A DNA stretch of 64,000 nucleotides from Saccharibacillus sp. CPCC 101409 (GCF_030518235.1 NZ_JAULSA010000002.1:434001-498000), one strand, 5' to 3'. Positions 1 through 8,883 are shown, numbered from the stretch's first letter. The notes: a model not told the origin generated them from the letters alone. Numbers and translations are program-made.

Positions 1-1077
1 ATACATATCGCTCATTTCGACTTCGATGTTATGATTGTCGCGCAGCCAGTTCTCGGCTTCGTAACCGGTGATGCCGAGGCGGCGGACCTGGATCGTGATC
101 TTGGTCGGATCGTAGTCGTACGTCGCTTCGCTGCCGATAATTTCTTCGCCGAAGCAGTACAGGCCTTCGATCTGGTTGATCGCGCTGCGCGCATAGTCGG
201 CGAAGTCGAGCGCGCGCTCGGCCATCGCGTAACCGTTCAGCGCGAGCTGGCGGCGGGCCGTATCGAGCGACGCGAGCAGAATATAGGAAGTGGACGTCGT
301 GGTCAGCATGCTGATTACGGTCTGCACTCTTTTGGGATTGATATAGCCGTTTCGCGTATTCACGTTCAGGACCGAGCTCTGCGTCATCGAACCGCCGAGC
401 TTGTGCACGCTGGTCGCGGCCATATCCGCGCCCGCCTGCATCGCCGACAGCGGCAGCTGGTCGTGGAAATGGATCAGCACGCCGTGGGCTTCGTCGACCA
501 GCACCGGCACGCCGTAGCTGTGCGAGAGCGCGACGATCTGCTGGAGATCCGCGCAGACGCCGTAATAGGTCGGATTGATGACCAGCAGCGCTTTGGCGTC
601 GCCGTGCAGTTTCAGCGCCTTTTTGACCGAAGAAACCGTGATGCCGTGGTCGATCCCCAGGTTGGTGTCGCGTTCCGGCGCGATAAAGACCGGTTTAGCG
701 CCCGCATAAATAATAGCGCCGAGTACGGATTTGTGCACGTTGCGCGGCACGATAATCTTGTCGCCCGGTCCGCAGACCGAGAGGATCATCGTGATGATCG
801 CGCTGCTTGTGCCCTGAACGGAGAAGAACGTATGCGTAGCGCCGAACGCGTCCGCGGCCAACTGCTGGGCTTCCTCGATCACGCCCATCGGCTGATGCAA
901 ATCGTCGAGCGGCGCGATATTGATCAGGTCTATGGAAAGGGCGTTGTCCCCAATAAATTCACGAAATTCCGGATCCGTTCCCATTCCTTTCTTGTGACCT
1001 GGAATGTGAAACTGTACCGGATTTTGGTCCGCGTGCCGCCGAAGGGCGGTAAAAAGCGGAGTACGAGCATGATCCAT
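1..1077 (-). CDS. speA: Arginine decarboxylase SpeA, 3' end beyond window
   Basis: PLP-dependent Orn/Lys/Arg decarboxylase of fold type I, making agmatine for polyamine synthesis in the cytoplasm. The 359 visible residues begin MDHARTPLFTALRRHA and carry the early substrate-site motif FHIPGHKKG and the PLP-lysine motif SVHKLGGSMTQ. From memory they follow B. subtilis SpeA closely from residue 1, including PLDDLHQP. The C-terminal part lies outside the window, so the gene is cut by the edge rather than broken. The start at 1077 was chosen by similarity; its ribosome site is weak and a second ATG at 1070 is possible. It is transcribed away from the MFS gene and has its own promoter about 85 bp upstream. 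Confidence 0.93.
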   Translation of the reverse strand, partial: MDHARTPLFTALRRHADQNPVQFHIPGHKKGMGTDPEFREFIGDNALSIDLINIAPLDDLHQPMGVIEEAQQLAADAFGATHTFFSVQGTSSAIITMILSVCGPGDKIIVPRNVHKSVLGAIIYAGAKPVFIAPERDTNLGIDHGITVSSVKKALKLHGDAKALLVINPTYYGVCADLQQIVALSHSYGVPVLVDEAHGVLIHFHDQLPLSAMQAGADMAATSVHKLGGSMTQSSVLNVNTRNGYINPKRVQTVISMLTTTSTSYILLASLDTARRQLALNGYAMAERALDFADYARSAINQIEGLYCFGEEIIGSEATYDYDPTKITIQVRRLGITGYEAENWLRDNHNIEVEMSDMY

Positions 1078-1159
1078 TAGGGTTGTCACAACCTTTCGTG
1101 TGCGTAGAATAGTAGAGCAACTGAAGCACCTGGCATTTATAAAAAAATCAAACAAACTG

Positions 1160-1187
1160 AGTATAGCAAAACGGGGCGGGATTGCAA
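1160..1187 (-). promoter_or_regulatory. speA sigma-A promoter
   Basis: On the minus strand TTGCAA (1182-1187), a 16-bp spacer and TATACT (1160-1165), with a TGC extension in front of the -10. It would give a leader of about 75 nt containing the small palindrome GGTTGTGACAACC (1081-1093) just before the start codon. The 335-bp gap 1078-1412 holds this promoter and a weak one for the MFS gene; I see no riboswitch in it. Confidence 0.6.
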
Positions 1188-1287
1188 GAAGTCAATTTTT
1201 CGCGGGCCGCCGAACGGGAGAGGAAGACAAGATGAATATCGTTTATATCGGAATGAAAGCGGCATATATGGAAGAAACTGACGAGCG

Positions 1288-1318
1288 TTAGACTTTCTTC
1301 GCCGGGAGCCGATATAAT
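1288..1318 (+). promoter_or_regulatory. Candidate promoter of the MFS gene
   Basis: A perfect TATAAT at 1313-1318 is preceded by a poor -35 (TTAGAC, 1288-1293) at 19 bp. It lies about 95 bp upstream of the MFS start. Confidence 0.35.
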
Positions 1319-1412
1319 AAACAAGGATAGAGAGAATACCGCTGGCGCCGCGGCGCGAAGCGGAGAGAAGGCCGGACGCGGACCACGCCGCAGCGGCCCG
1401 AAAGGGGTATTT

Positions 1413-2696
1413 ATGAATAACCGGTTAATCGGTTCGGAGCCGAAACCAAAACTTTTTTCCGTCTTCGCCTGTATGTGGGCCATCGTATTTCTGACCGAAT
1501 TCGTCAAGGGGGCGCTGCTGGTCACGGTGCTGCCCGTTTATATGCACAATTCGCTTGGGCTCAGCACGTTTACCGTCAGCCTGGCCTTCTCGCTGCAGTA
1601 TGTCGGCGACAACGCGCTGCGCAGTCCGGCCGGCTGGCTGGCGGAGCATGTCGGCCTGCGCCGCACAGTGGCCGCCGGCCTGCTGATTTCCTGGGCGGCC
1701 GTTGCCGTGATGGCGATCTCCATGACCAGCGCGTCGCTCGTGATTGCGTGCGCGCTGCTGGGAATCGGCACCGCGCCGATCTGGCCGGTCGTGATGAGCA
1801 CGATCAGCATGGAATCCGAAGCGAGCGGCGGAGCCGGCACCAAGATGGGCATTATCCAGATCGCCACGCTGGCGGGAACGGGCGGCGGGCCGCTCGTCGC
1901 CAACCTGATCGTCGGCGATTCGTACCGCATCGTGTTCTGGGTGCTGCTCGGCATCATGGCGCTGGTCACGGCCGCGGCGCTGCTGCTGCCCGGACGGATG
2001 CGCTGGAGCGTGCCGAAGATCGCGCGCCGTCCGCACGCCCATTTTTCTTTCCCGAAGAGGGTGCGCCGCGTCGTCAAGCGCCGCACCGTGCGTTCCGTAT
2101 ATTCCGTGCGCAAAGTATTCCGGGCGCTGACCGCCCTCAAACTGACGCCGCTGCTGTATCCGGCTATGTTCCTGCAAACGTTCGCGATCGGCATCCTGAC
2201 GCCGGTTATCACCGTATATGTGCGCAACGAACTGGGCCTGACGCCGGGGCAGTTCAACGTGCTGCTGATCGTCGGAGGCGGCGTGGCCGTCGCGGGGCTG
2301 ATCCCGGCCGGCAGGCTGGTCGATAAATTCGGCACGCGCTGGTTCCTGCATATCGGCTTCCTGCTGGCGGTGATCGCGCTGGCAGGGTTCGCCTCCACGC
2401 GCGCCATGCCGCTGGTCTGGTGTTCCGTCGTAATCGCCGGCCTCGGCTTCGCCATGATCCTGCCGGCCTGGAACACGCTGCTGGCCCAGCTCGTGCCGGA
2501 GACGGAACGCGGCGCGATCTGGGGCGTCTTCCTGACGCTCCAGGGCGCCGGCACCGTGCTCGGCCCCCTCGCCGGCGGCTGGACCTGGGACAGCCTCGGC
2601 CCCCAGGCCCCTTTCTGGGCCAGCGCTTCTTCCATGGCGCTGCTCCTGCTGATCCACGCCTCCATGGCGTGGTCTCGCAAAGTACAGGCCGCATAA
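1413..2696 (+). CDS. Major facilitator superfamily transporter
   Basis: A 427-residue inner-membrane permease of the 12-helix MFS type. The first half has hydrophobic segments from about residue 14 and the loop 2-3 region GWLAEHVGLRRT, a loose version of the MFS signature. A basic central loop (about residues 195-230, rich in Arg and Lys) separates the halves, and the second half has its own loop motif GRLVDKFGTRW. The substrate cannot be read from the sequence; the general resemblance is to drug or sugar efflux permeases. The ribosome site AAAGGGG precedes the ATG. It is a single-gene unit closed by the terminator at 2739. Confidence 0.85.
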   Translation: MNNRLIGSEPKPKLFSVFACMWAIVFLTEFVKGALLVTVLPVYMHNSLGLSTFTVSLAFSLQYVGDNALRSPAGWLAEHVGLRRTVAAGLLISWAAVAVMAISMTSASLVIACALLGIGTAPIWPVVMSTISMESEASGGAGTKMGIIQIATLAGTGGGPLVANLIVGDSYRIVFWVLLGIMALVTAAALLLPGRMRWSVPKIARRPHAHFSFPKRVRRVVKRRTVRSVYSVRKVFRALTALKLTPLLYPAMFLQTFAIGILTPVITVYVRNELGLTPGQFNVLLIVGGGVAVAGLIPAGRLVDKFGTRWFLHIGFLLAVIALAGFASTRAMPLVWCSVVIAGLGFAMILPAWNTLLAQLVPETERGAIWGVFLTLQGAGTVLGPLAGGWTWDSLGPQAPFWASASSMALLLLIHASMAWSRKVQAA

Positions 2697-2738
2697 CCGG
2701 TCCGCTGCTCACTCCCGCTTTTCCCGCCCGCACTTCCA

Positions 2739-2761
2739 AGCCGCTCCGAGGAGCGGCTTTT
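2739..2761 (+). terminator. Terminator of the MFS gene
   Basis: Stem AGCCGCTC, loop CGAG, stem GAGCGGCT, then TTTT. Confidence 0.85.
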
Positions 2762-2771
2762 GTGTGTCAAG

Positions 2772-2950
2772 AAAGTTAGATTTTCGCAAAAGTCAATTAG
2801 CGGAGGAGAAAATTCAGTGAAAGAGCGTTAGCGTTCGCCTTTGAAACCGGGAAGATTCCAACCAAATCCAATCAGTCTTCCTGGTTTCAACACGCGACTG
2901 TAACGAATTTTCTCCGCAGCGTTTGAACTTCTTTTACGAATAGGAACTTT
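2772..2950 (+). repeat. Structured intergenic repeat, copy A
   Basis: An imperfect palindrome of about 180 bp filling most of the MFS-SDR gap. Nested arms: AAAGTT/AACTTT at the ends (2772-2777, 2945-2950), TTCGCAAAAG with CTTTTACGAA (2783-2792, 2931-2940), GGAGAAAATTC with GAATTTTCTCC (2805-2815, 2905-2915), and TTGAAACCGGGAAGA with TCTTCCTGGTTTCAA (2841-2855, 2876-2890). Between the arms sit CAGTG, GCGTTCGC and CAACACGCGAC, which recur in copies B (8884-9073) and C (57314-57621). I do not recognise the family. The rest of the gap to the SDR start shows only a ribosome site. Confidence 0.85.
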
Positions 2951-3046
2951 ATGCACAAAAGCAACTCCGACAACCGGCTTTTTACTCCCCCTCAAAAACG
3001 GTTAAAGAATAAAGGCTGCACGTACAAATGACGGGAGGCAAACAAA

Positions 3047-3841
3047 ATGGAACTCGGATTAAAAGATAAAGTCGTCGTCGTGACCGGCGCAAGCTCGGGA
3101 ATCGGACTGGCGACCGCGAAGCTGTTTCTGGAAGAAGGCGCAAAAGTGGCCGGCGCAAGCCGCCATCCGGCGAAGATTCGCGAACTGGGCGGCGAAGACG
3201 TCGTGCTGGCCGTCGAAGCCGACCTGAGCACCGCCGAAGGCCCGAAGAAACTGATCGAAGCGGCCGTCGCCAAGTTCGGCCGGATCGATATCCTGATCAA
3301 CAACGCCGGCATCTCGCATTCCCGGCTGGACGGCTTCCTCGGCACGACCGACGAGCAGTGGGCAGAGACGTACCATAACAACCTGATGAGCATGGTGCGC
3401 ACCTCGCGCGCCGCCATTCCGCATATGGTCGATCGGGGCAAAGGCGTCATCATCAGCATCGCGTCCGAAGACGCGCGCCAGCCTCAGCCGATGTCGGTCG
3501 ATTACTCGGCGTTCAAAGCGGGGCTGCTGAGCGTGGGCAAAGCGCTGTCGTTCGAATTCGGGCCCAAAGGCGTCCGCGTCAATACCGTATCGCCGGGACC
3601 GACGCATACGAATATCTGGGACCGGCCGGGCGGCATGATCGACGCGATCTCGGAGAAGTTCGGCAAGCCGAAAGACGAAGTCATCGACTTCTTCGTCGAC
3701 GAAGTGCGCGAGCTGCCGGTCGGCCGCATCGGCCTGCCGGAAGACATCGCCGCGATGGTCGTGTTCCTGTCCTCCGATAAAGCGGAGTACGCGTTCGGCG
3801 CGGAATATCCGGTCAACGGCGGTTCGTTCAAAGGCATGTAA
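3047..3841 (+). CDS. SDR family NAD(P)-dependent oxidoreductase
   Basis: A classical short-chain dehydrogenase of 264 residues. The Rossmann glycine motif TGASSGIG is at residues 13-20, NNAG at 85-88, the catalytic serine in SIAS near 140, and the YSAFK catalytic pair at Tyr153 and Lys157. The C-terminus has the usual NGGSF ending. The acidic end of strand 2 is replaced by ASRHPAK, which suggests NADP(H), but this is inference. The substrate is unknown; the family includes 3-oxoacyl reductases and sugar or steroid dehydrogenases. GGGAGG lies 8 bp before the ATG. It stands alone. Confidence 0.88.
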   Translation: MELGLKDKVVVVTGASSGIGLATAKLFLEEGAKVAGASRHPAKIRELGGEDVVLAVEADLSTAEGPKKLIEAAVAKFGRIDILINNAGISHSRLDGFLGTTDEQWAETYHNNLMSMVRTSRAAIPHMVDRGKGVIISIASEDARQPQPMSVDYSAFKAGLLSVGKALSFEFGPKGVRVNTVSPGPTHTNIWDRPGGMIDAISEKFGKPKDEVIDFFVDEVRELPVGRIGLPEDIAAMVVFLSSDKAEYAFGAEYPVNGGSFKGM

Positions 3842-3994
3842 CATCCGGACCGAAGCGCTCGAACAAATCGGTTTCAACGCCAAAAACCGCAGCTTCGCGG
3901 CAGAAGGGCCTGCGCGAAAACCGCGGTTCTATCGGCTTGTCCCACTTGAATAACAGGCGAAACCTTGCCTTTGATCGAGACCAGTCGCTCTGCG

Positions 3995-4630
3995 TCAAAA
4001 AGCCATCTTGTACAGCGGAAGCAGCGTTTCGAACGTATCTTCGATCGTTTGCACGAGCTTGTCGCCGTCTTTGAGCAGGGGATCGTCTTTTTGCAAAAAG
4101 CGTCCGCACAGCACTTCGGATTTCTTTACGCTGCCGAGCCGGTCCGCGATCCGCCGCAGGCCGTCCTTGCCCAGCTCCGAGTGCTTGGTCCCGCCCGGTT
4201 TGGTGTGGTCGACCGACCAGTAAAACTGTTCCCGCAGATCCTCCGGCACCAGGTTCAGCGCTTTGCGTTCGTGCTTGCCCAGCGCTTCGGCCAGCGTGTT
4301 CTTGTTCGGGCTTTCGTAAATAACGGCCATCACGATGAACAGGTAATCGCCGAACATCCCCACCTGGAAATGGGGCAGCGCTTTGTAGCCGCGTTTGCTC
4401 GATGCCCAGGCGACCCAGGTATCGGCGGGCGGATGGACCGTGCGGCGCGCGTGCTTGGCGACATGCGGATACATTTCTTCGCCGCACTGCGCGGACAGGA
4501 AAGGAGCCAGGCGTTCTCCGAGCTCGTTCAGTTTGGGACGGATACGCCCGATCAGCGCTTCCATGCGGGGCTGCAGCCCCTCTATTTCGAATACGGCAAA
4601 ATCTTTTTCGTCAAAGCCCCGGAAATCCAT
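3995..4630 (-). CDS. yktB: DUF1054 family protein, YktB-like
   Basis: A soluble protein of 211 residues matching Bacillus YktB (DUF1054) from memory: an early FEIEGLQPRMEALIGRIRPKL segment, HPPADTWVAWASSKRGYKALPHFQVG in the middle, and LPLYKMAF at the end. Its biochemical role is not known to me. An ATG at 4636 is also in frame, but the GAAAGGAG ribosome site sits only one base from it and seven from the ATG at 4630, so 4630 is preferred. Single gene, divergent from gndA. Confidence 0.85.
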   Translation of the reverse strand: MDFRGFDEKDFAVFEIEGLQPRMEALIGRIRPKLNELGERLAPFLSAQCGEEMYPHVAKHARRTVHPPADTWVAWASSKRGYKALPHFQVGMFGDYLFIVMAVIYESPNKNTLAEALGKHERKALNLVPEDLREQFYWSVDHTKPGGTKHSELGKDGLRRIADRLGSVKKSEVLCGRFLQKDDPLLKDGDKLVQTIEDTFETLLPLYKMAF

Positions 4631-4652
4631 GTTCATGCTCCTTTCGGCAAAT

Positions 4653-4696
4653 GGCTCCCGCGGGAGCCTTCAAGACATTCACCGGCCATTATAGCA
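4653..4696 (-). promoter_or_regulatory. yktB extended -10 promoter and leader palindrome
   Basis: TGCTATAAT on the minus strand (4688-4696) with no convincing -35. The short leader holds a perfect 16-bp palindrome, GGCTCCCGCGGGAGCC (4653-4668), ending about 15 bp before the ribosome site. It may be a 5' stem-loop or an operator. Confidence 0.5.
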
Positions 4697-4747
4697 TAAG
4701 CGCGCGGCCGGAAAAATGAAGGGAAGATGAAGCCCGTTCTTCAGGAC

Positions 4748-4776
4748 TTCACTTTGCTAAACAAAACGGGTACAAT
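4748..4776 (+). promoter_or_regulatory. gndA promoter
   Basis: TTCACT (4748-4753), 17-bp spacer, TACAAT (4771-4776). The start codon follows at 4825. Confidence 0.6.
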
Positions 4777-4824
4777 GAAAATTGTTGAAAGTTAATTTCA
4801 CTTGTAAAGGATGGAGAACCTGAA

Positions 4825-6276
4825 ATGTCAAAACAACAAATTGGCGTGGTCGGCCTTGCCGTCATGGGCAAAAATTTGGCGCTGAATATTGAAAGCAAAG
4901 GGTTTACCGTCTCGGTATATAACCGCTCCCCGCAGAAGACCCATGATCTGCTCGAGGAAGCGAAAGGCAAAAACCTCGTCGGCTCGTTCTCGGTCGAAGA
5001 GTTCGTACAATCGCTCGAAGTGCCGCGCAAGATCCTGATCATGGTGCAGGCGGGTCCGGCGACGGACGCGACGATCGAGCAGTTGATCCCGTTCCTGGAT
5101 CAGGGCGACATCATTATCGACGGAGGCAACGCGTTCTTCCCGGATACGCAGCGCCGTAGCGAAGACCTGGAATCCAAAGGCTTCCGCTTTATCGGCACGG
5201 GTGTATCGGGCGGCGAAGAAGGCGCGCTCAAAGGCCCCGCGATCATGCCGGGCGGACCGAAAAGCGCGTATGAGCTGGTCGAGCCGATCCTGACCGCGAT
5301 CTCCGCCAAAGTCGACGGCGATCCTTGCTGCACGTACATCGGACCGGGCGGCGCGGGCCACTACGTGAAGATGGTGCACAACGGCATCGAGTACGGCGAC
5401 ATGCAGCTCATCGGCGAAGCGTACCACCTGCTCAAAAACGTGGTCGGCGCCGATACGGACGAGCTGCACGAAATCTTCGGCGAGTGGAACAAAGGCGAAC
5501 TCGACAGCTACCTGATCGAGATCACGACCGACATTTTCTCGCAAAAAGATCCGGAAACAGGCAAGCCGATGGTCGACGTGATCCTCGACGCGGCCGGCCA
5601 AAAAGGAACGGGCAAATGGACCAGCCAGAGCGCGCTCGACCTGGGCGTTCCGCTGTCCATGATCACGGAATCCGTATTCGCGCGCTTCCTGTCCGCGATG
5701 AAAGACGAACGCGTCGCGGCCAGCAAAGTGCTGAGCGGACCGCAAACGGGCGGCTTCTCCGGCGACCGCGCCGAGTTTATCGAGAATGTGCGCAGAGCGC
5801 TGTTCGCGAGCAAGATCGTGTCGTACGCGCAGGGCTTCGCCCAAATGCGCGCCGCGTCCGACGAGTTCGGCTGGGATCTCCAGTACGGCAATATCGCCAT
5901 GATCTTCCGAGGCGGCTGCATCATCCGTTCGCAGTTCCTGCAAAACATCAAGGACGCGTACGACCGCGACGGCAAGCTTGCGAACCTGCTGCTCGACGAT
6001 TACTTCAAAGACGTGATCGAGAAGTACCAGGATTCGTGGCGTAAAGTCGTAGCCGCGGCCGTAACGGGCGGGATTCCGGTTCCGGGCTTCTCCAGCGCCC
6101 TGGCTTACTACGACAGCTACCGCACGGAGCGCCTGCCGGCGAACCTGCTCCAGGCGCAGCGCGACTACTTCGGCGCCCACACGTTCAAACGCGTGGACAA
6201 AGAAGGCGTGTTCCACCACGAGTGGCTGGACCTCGACAACGGCACGCTCGACCTGCCGGATACGAAGAATCAATAA
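4825..6276 (+). CDS. gndA: 6-phosphogluconate dehydrogenase, decarboxylating
   Basis: Oxidises 6-phosphogluconate to ribulose 5-phosphate with CO2 release in the oxidative pentose phosphate pathway. The 483 residues equal the usual long-chain GndA length. Seen: N-terminal Rossmann motif GLAVMG (residues 10-15), YNRSPQKT, the [11 protein letters not shown] motif, substrate loop [19 protein letters not shown], the catalytic lysine region [16 protein letters not shown], and GQKGTGKWT. Ribulose phosphate produced here can enter the step catalysed by Rpe (53743). GGATGGAGA precedes the ATG. It is a single-gene unit with promoter and terminator. Confidence 0.98.
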   Translation: MSKQQIGVVGLAVMGKNLALNIESKGFTVSVYNRSPQKTHDLLEEAKGKNLVGSFSVEEFVQSLEVPRKILIMVQAGPATDATIEQLIPFLDQGDIIIDGGNAFFPDTQRRSEDLESKGFRFIGTGVSGGEEGALKGPAIMPGGPKSAYELVEPILTAISAKVDGDPCCTYIGPGGAGHYVKMVHNGIEYGDMQLIGEAYHLLKNVVGADTDELHEIFGEWNKGELDSYLIEITTDIFSQKDPETGKPMVDVILDAAGQKGTGKWTSQSALDLGVPLSMITESVFARFLSAMKDERVAASKVLSGPQTGGFSGDRAEFIENVRRALFASKIVSYAQGFAQMRAASDEFGWDLQYGNIAMIFRGGCIIRSQFLQNIKDAYDRDGKLANLLLDDYFKDVIEKYQDSWRKVVAAAVTGGIPVPGFSSALAYYDSYRTERLPANLLQAQRDYFGAHTFKRVDKEGVFHHEWLDLDNGTLDLPDTKNQ

Positions 6277-6306
6277 GCCGAGACTTTTTCGGACAGAACT
6301 CAAATC

Positions 6307-6350
6307 AAGCGGCGGAAGCGGTCCTCAGGGCTGCTGTTCGCCGCTTTTTT
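6307..6350 (+). terminator. gndA terminator
   Basis: AAGCGGCG and CGCCGCTT close a 24-nt loop, followed by a T run. The 160 bp from here to the rhodanese terminator hold nothing I can support. Confidence 0.75.
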
Positions 6351-6513
6351 ATAGGGATTGGGAGAAGAGTTCAAAAAATATAGTTTAGCGCTTTACAGCG
6401 TCTAATTATTGAATCGGAGTATCGGGACGTGGTATAGTGTGGAAAGAAGGAAGCCGTACACCGGCCGCGGCGCGGACAAAAGCGGCATAGCGGAGCCCGA
6501 CGGGGACGATACG

Positions 6514-6539
6514 AAAAAAGGAGCCTTTCGGCTCCTTTT
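6514..6539 (-). terminator. Rhodanese gene terminator
   Basis: Minus-strand hairpin GGAGCC-GAAA-GGCTCC followed by TTTTTT, directly after the rhodanese stop. Confidence 0.85.
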
Positions 6540-6545
6540 GACGAT

Positions 6546-6851
6546 TCAATCCTGGTCGTTCCAGGCAAGCATGCCGCCCGTCATATTGACGGTACGGTCG
6601 AAGCCCGCGTCGGCGAGGTATTCGCATGCGCGTTCGCTGCGGTAACCGCTGCGGCAGATAAAGACGGTCTCGCGGTCCGGGTCCAGCTCGTCCAGACGGC
6701 CGGCCAGTTCTCCGAGCGGGATATGAACGGCTCCGGGGATCATGCCCTGGGCGACTTCTTCCGGCTCGCGGACATCGATCATCAGCGGAGCGTCGCCTTG
6801 TTCGAGACGCTCGCGCAGTTCCGAAGGCTCGATTTGTGCAATAGGATTCAT
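6546..6851 (-). CDS. Single-domain rhodanese sulfurtransferase
   Basis: A 101-residue single rhodanese domain. The first conserved block LMIDVREPEEVAQGMIPGAVHIPLGEL is typical, and the active-site loop CRSGYRS has the persulfide-forming Cys66. It probably moves sulfane sulfur in the cytoplasm (no signal peptide). The open frame extends further upstream, but ATG 6851 follows AAGGAAAGG and begins the conserved fold. Divergent from aroA with its own strong promoter. Confidence 0.9.
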   Translation of the reverse strand: MNPIAQIEPSELRERLEQGDAPLMIDVREPEEVAQGMIPGAVHIPLGELAGRLDELDPDRETVFICRSGYRSERACEYLADAGFDRTVNMTGGMLAWNDQD

Positions 6852-6899
6852 GGATCTGGCCTGCCTTTCCTTAGGGGATAAGTCGGTGAAGATTCTTCC

Positions 6900-6929
6900 A
6901 TGATAGCGAATACGAAAAACTTGTGTCAA
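6900..6929 (-). promoter_or_regulatory. Rhodanese gene promoter
   Basis: Minus strand TTGACA (6924-6929), 18-bp spacer, TATCAT (6900-6905). A perfect -35 supports sigma-A use. Confidence 0.7.
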
Positions 6930-6966
6930 ATTCAATTCAATCGAAAGCCCGGGAGGAACCGCAACT

Positions 6967-8265
6967 ATGGACGTCATCGTCAGAAGAACGGATAAACTGG
7001 AAGGAACCATCGAAGCTTTGTCTTCCAAAAACTATACCACCCGCTACCTGCTCGCCGCCGCGCTGGCGGACGGAACGAGCACCGTGCGTTTTCCCGCGCA
7101 CAGCGAAGACAGCGACGCCATGCGGCGCTGCATCGCGGAACTGGGCGCGGAGCTGGACGAGAACGAAGAACGGATCGTGATCAAGGGCTTCGGACGGCGT
7201 CCCAAGCCGCAGGCCGAACTAAACGTCGGCAACGCGGGCGCCGTGCTGCGCTTTTTGCTTGCCGTCTCGGCGCTGTCGGAAGACGTGCACTTCGTGAATA
7301 CGTATCCCGATTCGCTCGGCAAACGTCCGCACGACGACCTGATCGACGCGCTGACGCAGATGGGCGCGCGGATCGACCATAACGGCGGCAGACTGCCGAT
7401 TACCGTCAAAGGACCGGTAAAGGGCGGACGCGTTACCGTGTCCGGCGAAGTCAGCTCGCAGTATCTCAGCGCGCTGCTGTTCCTGACGCCGCTGCTCGGC
7501 GAAGACAGCGAGATCGTCGTTACCGGCGACCTCAAATCGAAAGTGGTCGTCGGCCAGACGCTCGAAGTGCTGGAGCAGGCCGGCATCTCCGTGCAGGCCG
7601 AACCGGACTATTCGCGGTTTCGCGTGCCGGGCGGCCAGGCGTACCGGGCGGGCGAGTATATCGTCCAGGGCGACTACCCGGGCTCGGCCGCGATTCTGTC
7701 GGCCGCTTCCGTCGTGCCGTCGGACGTGACCGTGCGCCGGCTGCCGGAGCTGAGCCGCCAGGGCGAACGCGCCGTCGTCGATGTGCTGCGCATGATGGAA
7801 GCCCCGCTGACGCATGAGAACGATATTGTAACGGTCCGCGGAACCGGAGCGTTGAAGCCGGTCGAGTTCGACGGCGACGCCGCGACCGACGCGGTGCTGG
7901 CGATGGTGGCCGCCGCCGTATTCGCCGAAGGCACATCCCGCTTCTACAATGTCGAGAATCTGCGCTATAAGGAATGCGACCGCATCACCGACTACCTGAA
8001 CGAGCTGCGCAAAGCCGGCGCGGACGTCGAGGAGAAGCAGGCGGAGATTATCGTGTACGGCCGCCCGCAGGGCGTGGCCGGCGGCGTGACGATCGATTCG
8101 CACTACGATCACCGCGTGATCATGGCGCTGACCATCGTCGGCCTGCGCGCCGACGCGCCGATTACGATCAAAGACGCGCATCACGTCGCCAAATCGTATC
8201 CCGGATTTTTCGACGATATGACCGCGCTTGGCGCGAACGTCGAATGGGTAAAAAATGAACAGTAG
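6967..8265 (+). CDS. aroA: 3-phosphoshikimate 1-carboxyvinyltransferase (EPSP synthase), divergent type
   Basis: Sixth step of the shikimate pathway, joining PEP to shikimate 3-phosphate. 432 residues with the two-domain EPSPS pattern. Aligned by eye to the E. coli enzyme, catalytic residues are kept: Lys21 and Arg26 (SSKNYTTR), Arg95, the GKRP arginine, SSQ in EVSSQYLSALLF, the Asp of DAATDA, KE in YKECDRI, DHR and the late Lys of VAKSYP. The N-terminal motif is unlike the common GDKSxSHR, and GNAGAVLRF replaces GNAGTAMRP, so the positions of E. coli Thr97 and Pro101 are Ala92 and Phe96. It stands outside any aro operon. GGGAGGA precedes the ATG. Confidence 0.9.
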   Translation: MDVIVRRTDKLEGTIEALSSKNYTTRYLLAAALADGTSTVRFPAHSEDSDAMRRCIAELGAELDENEERIVIKGFGRRPKPQAELNVGNAGAVLRFLLAVSALSEDVHFVNTYPDSLGKRPHDDLIDALTQMGARIDHNGGRLPITVKGPVKGGRVTVSGEVSSQYLSALLFLTPLLGEDSEIVVTGDLKSKVVVGQTLEVLEQAGISVQAEPDYSRFRVPGGQAYRAGEYIVQGDYPGSAAILSAASVVPSDVTVRRLPELSRQGERAVVDVLRMMEAPLTHENDIVTVRGTGALKPVEFDGDAATDAVLAMVAAAVFAEGTSRFYNVENLRYKECDRITDYLNELRKAGADVEEKQAEIIVYGRPQGVAGGVTIDSHYDHRVIMALTIVGLRADAPITIKDAHHVAKSYPGFFDDMTALGANVEWVKNEQ

Positions 8266-8277
8266 TCTGCGCGATCC

Positions 8278-8311
8278 GGGAAGACCTTTCGACTTGTAAA
8301 AAGGTTTTCCC
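8278..8311 (+). other. Stem-loop between aroA and the CoA-binding gene
   Basis: GGGAAGACCTTT and AAAGGTTTTCCC form a 12-bp stem with one mismatch and a 10-nt loop. No T tract follows, so termination is uncertain; it could be an aroA 3' end or a processing site. Confidence 0.4.
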
Positions 8312-8352
8312 GCCGCGGCCGACTGCCGAATCCTTCGAGGAGGCGAATCGAA

Positions 8353-8787
8353 ATGAGTTTTCAAAATCCAAGCCGTGACGAAATCGGAACGCTGCTTCAG
8401 CAGGCCGGCAATATCGCGGTCGTCGGCCTGTCCGACAAACCGGATCGCACATCCTATATGGTATCGCAGGCGATGCAGTCGCGCGGCTACCGCATTATTC
8501 CCGTAAACCCGGCCGCCGCCGGCGCCGAGATCCTCGGCGAGACCTGCTACGCGTCCCTGGCCGACGTGCCGGAGCCGATCGACATCGTCGACGTTTTCCG
8601 CCGCAGCGAATTCTGCGCCGACGTCGCCCGCGAAGCCGTGTCCGCCGGCGCCAAAACGCTCTGGCTGCAGTCCGGCGTCTACAACGACGAAGCCGCCGAA
8701 ATCGCCGGCTCCGCAGGCCTTACGGTCATCATGGACCGCTGCATCAAAGTCGAAGACGCCGTAACCGGCGCCGGCTCCCGCCGCTAA
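8353..8787 (+). CDS. CoA-binding domain protein (YccU type)
   Basis: A small cytoplasmic Rossmann-like protein of 144 residues. IAVVGLSDKPDRTSYMV gives the nucleotide-binding loop, and GYRIIPVNP and LGETCYASLADVPEPIDIVDVFRR are hallmarks of the CoA_binding_2 (YccU) family. It resembles the N-terminal CoA-binding domain of succinyl-CoA synthetases. No reaction is established for this group as far as I know. AGGAGG lies 8 bp before the ATG. It ends in a strong terminator, so it is separate from the PTS gene downstream. Confidence 0.87.
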   Translation: MSFQNPSRDEIGTLLQQAGNIAVVGLSDKPDRTSYMVSQAMQSRGYRIIPVNPAAAGAEILGETCYASLADVPEPIDIVDVFRRSEFCADVAREAVSAGAKTLWLQSGVYNDEAAEIAGSAGLTVIMDRCIKVEDAVTGAGSRR

Positions 8788-8842
8788 TCGAACCGATCTC
8801 TCCCATCACTACCCCATTCGCCGCTTTTCTCGCGAGGCGAAC

Positions 8843-8881
8843 CGAGGCTCTTCCCGTATCCGGGGAAGAGCCTCGACTTTT
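8843..8881 (+). terminator. Terminator of the CoA-binding gene
   Basis: A perfect 13-bp stem CGAGGCTCTTCCC/GGGAAGAGCCTCG with a 7-nt loop, then ACTTTT. It abuts structured repeat copy B. Confidence 0.9.
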
Positions 8882-8883
8882 GA

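Noticed and set aside
1078-1160. Riboswitch or attenuator in the speA leader
   Set aside because: Only a 13-bp palindrome is visible; no terminator or known aptamer core.
1100-1291. A short open frame between speA and the MFS gene
   Set aside because: It overlaps the speA promoter on the other strand, lacks similarity and a convincing ribosome site.
6409-6645. A plus-strand open frame with a TATAGT box upstream
   Set aside because: It runs through the rhodanese terminator and gene in antisense and has no supporting features.
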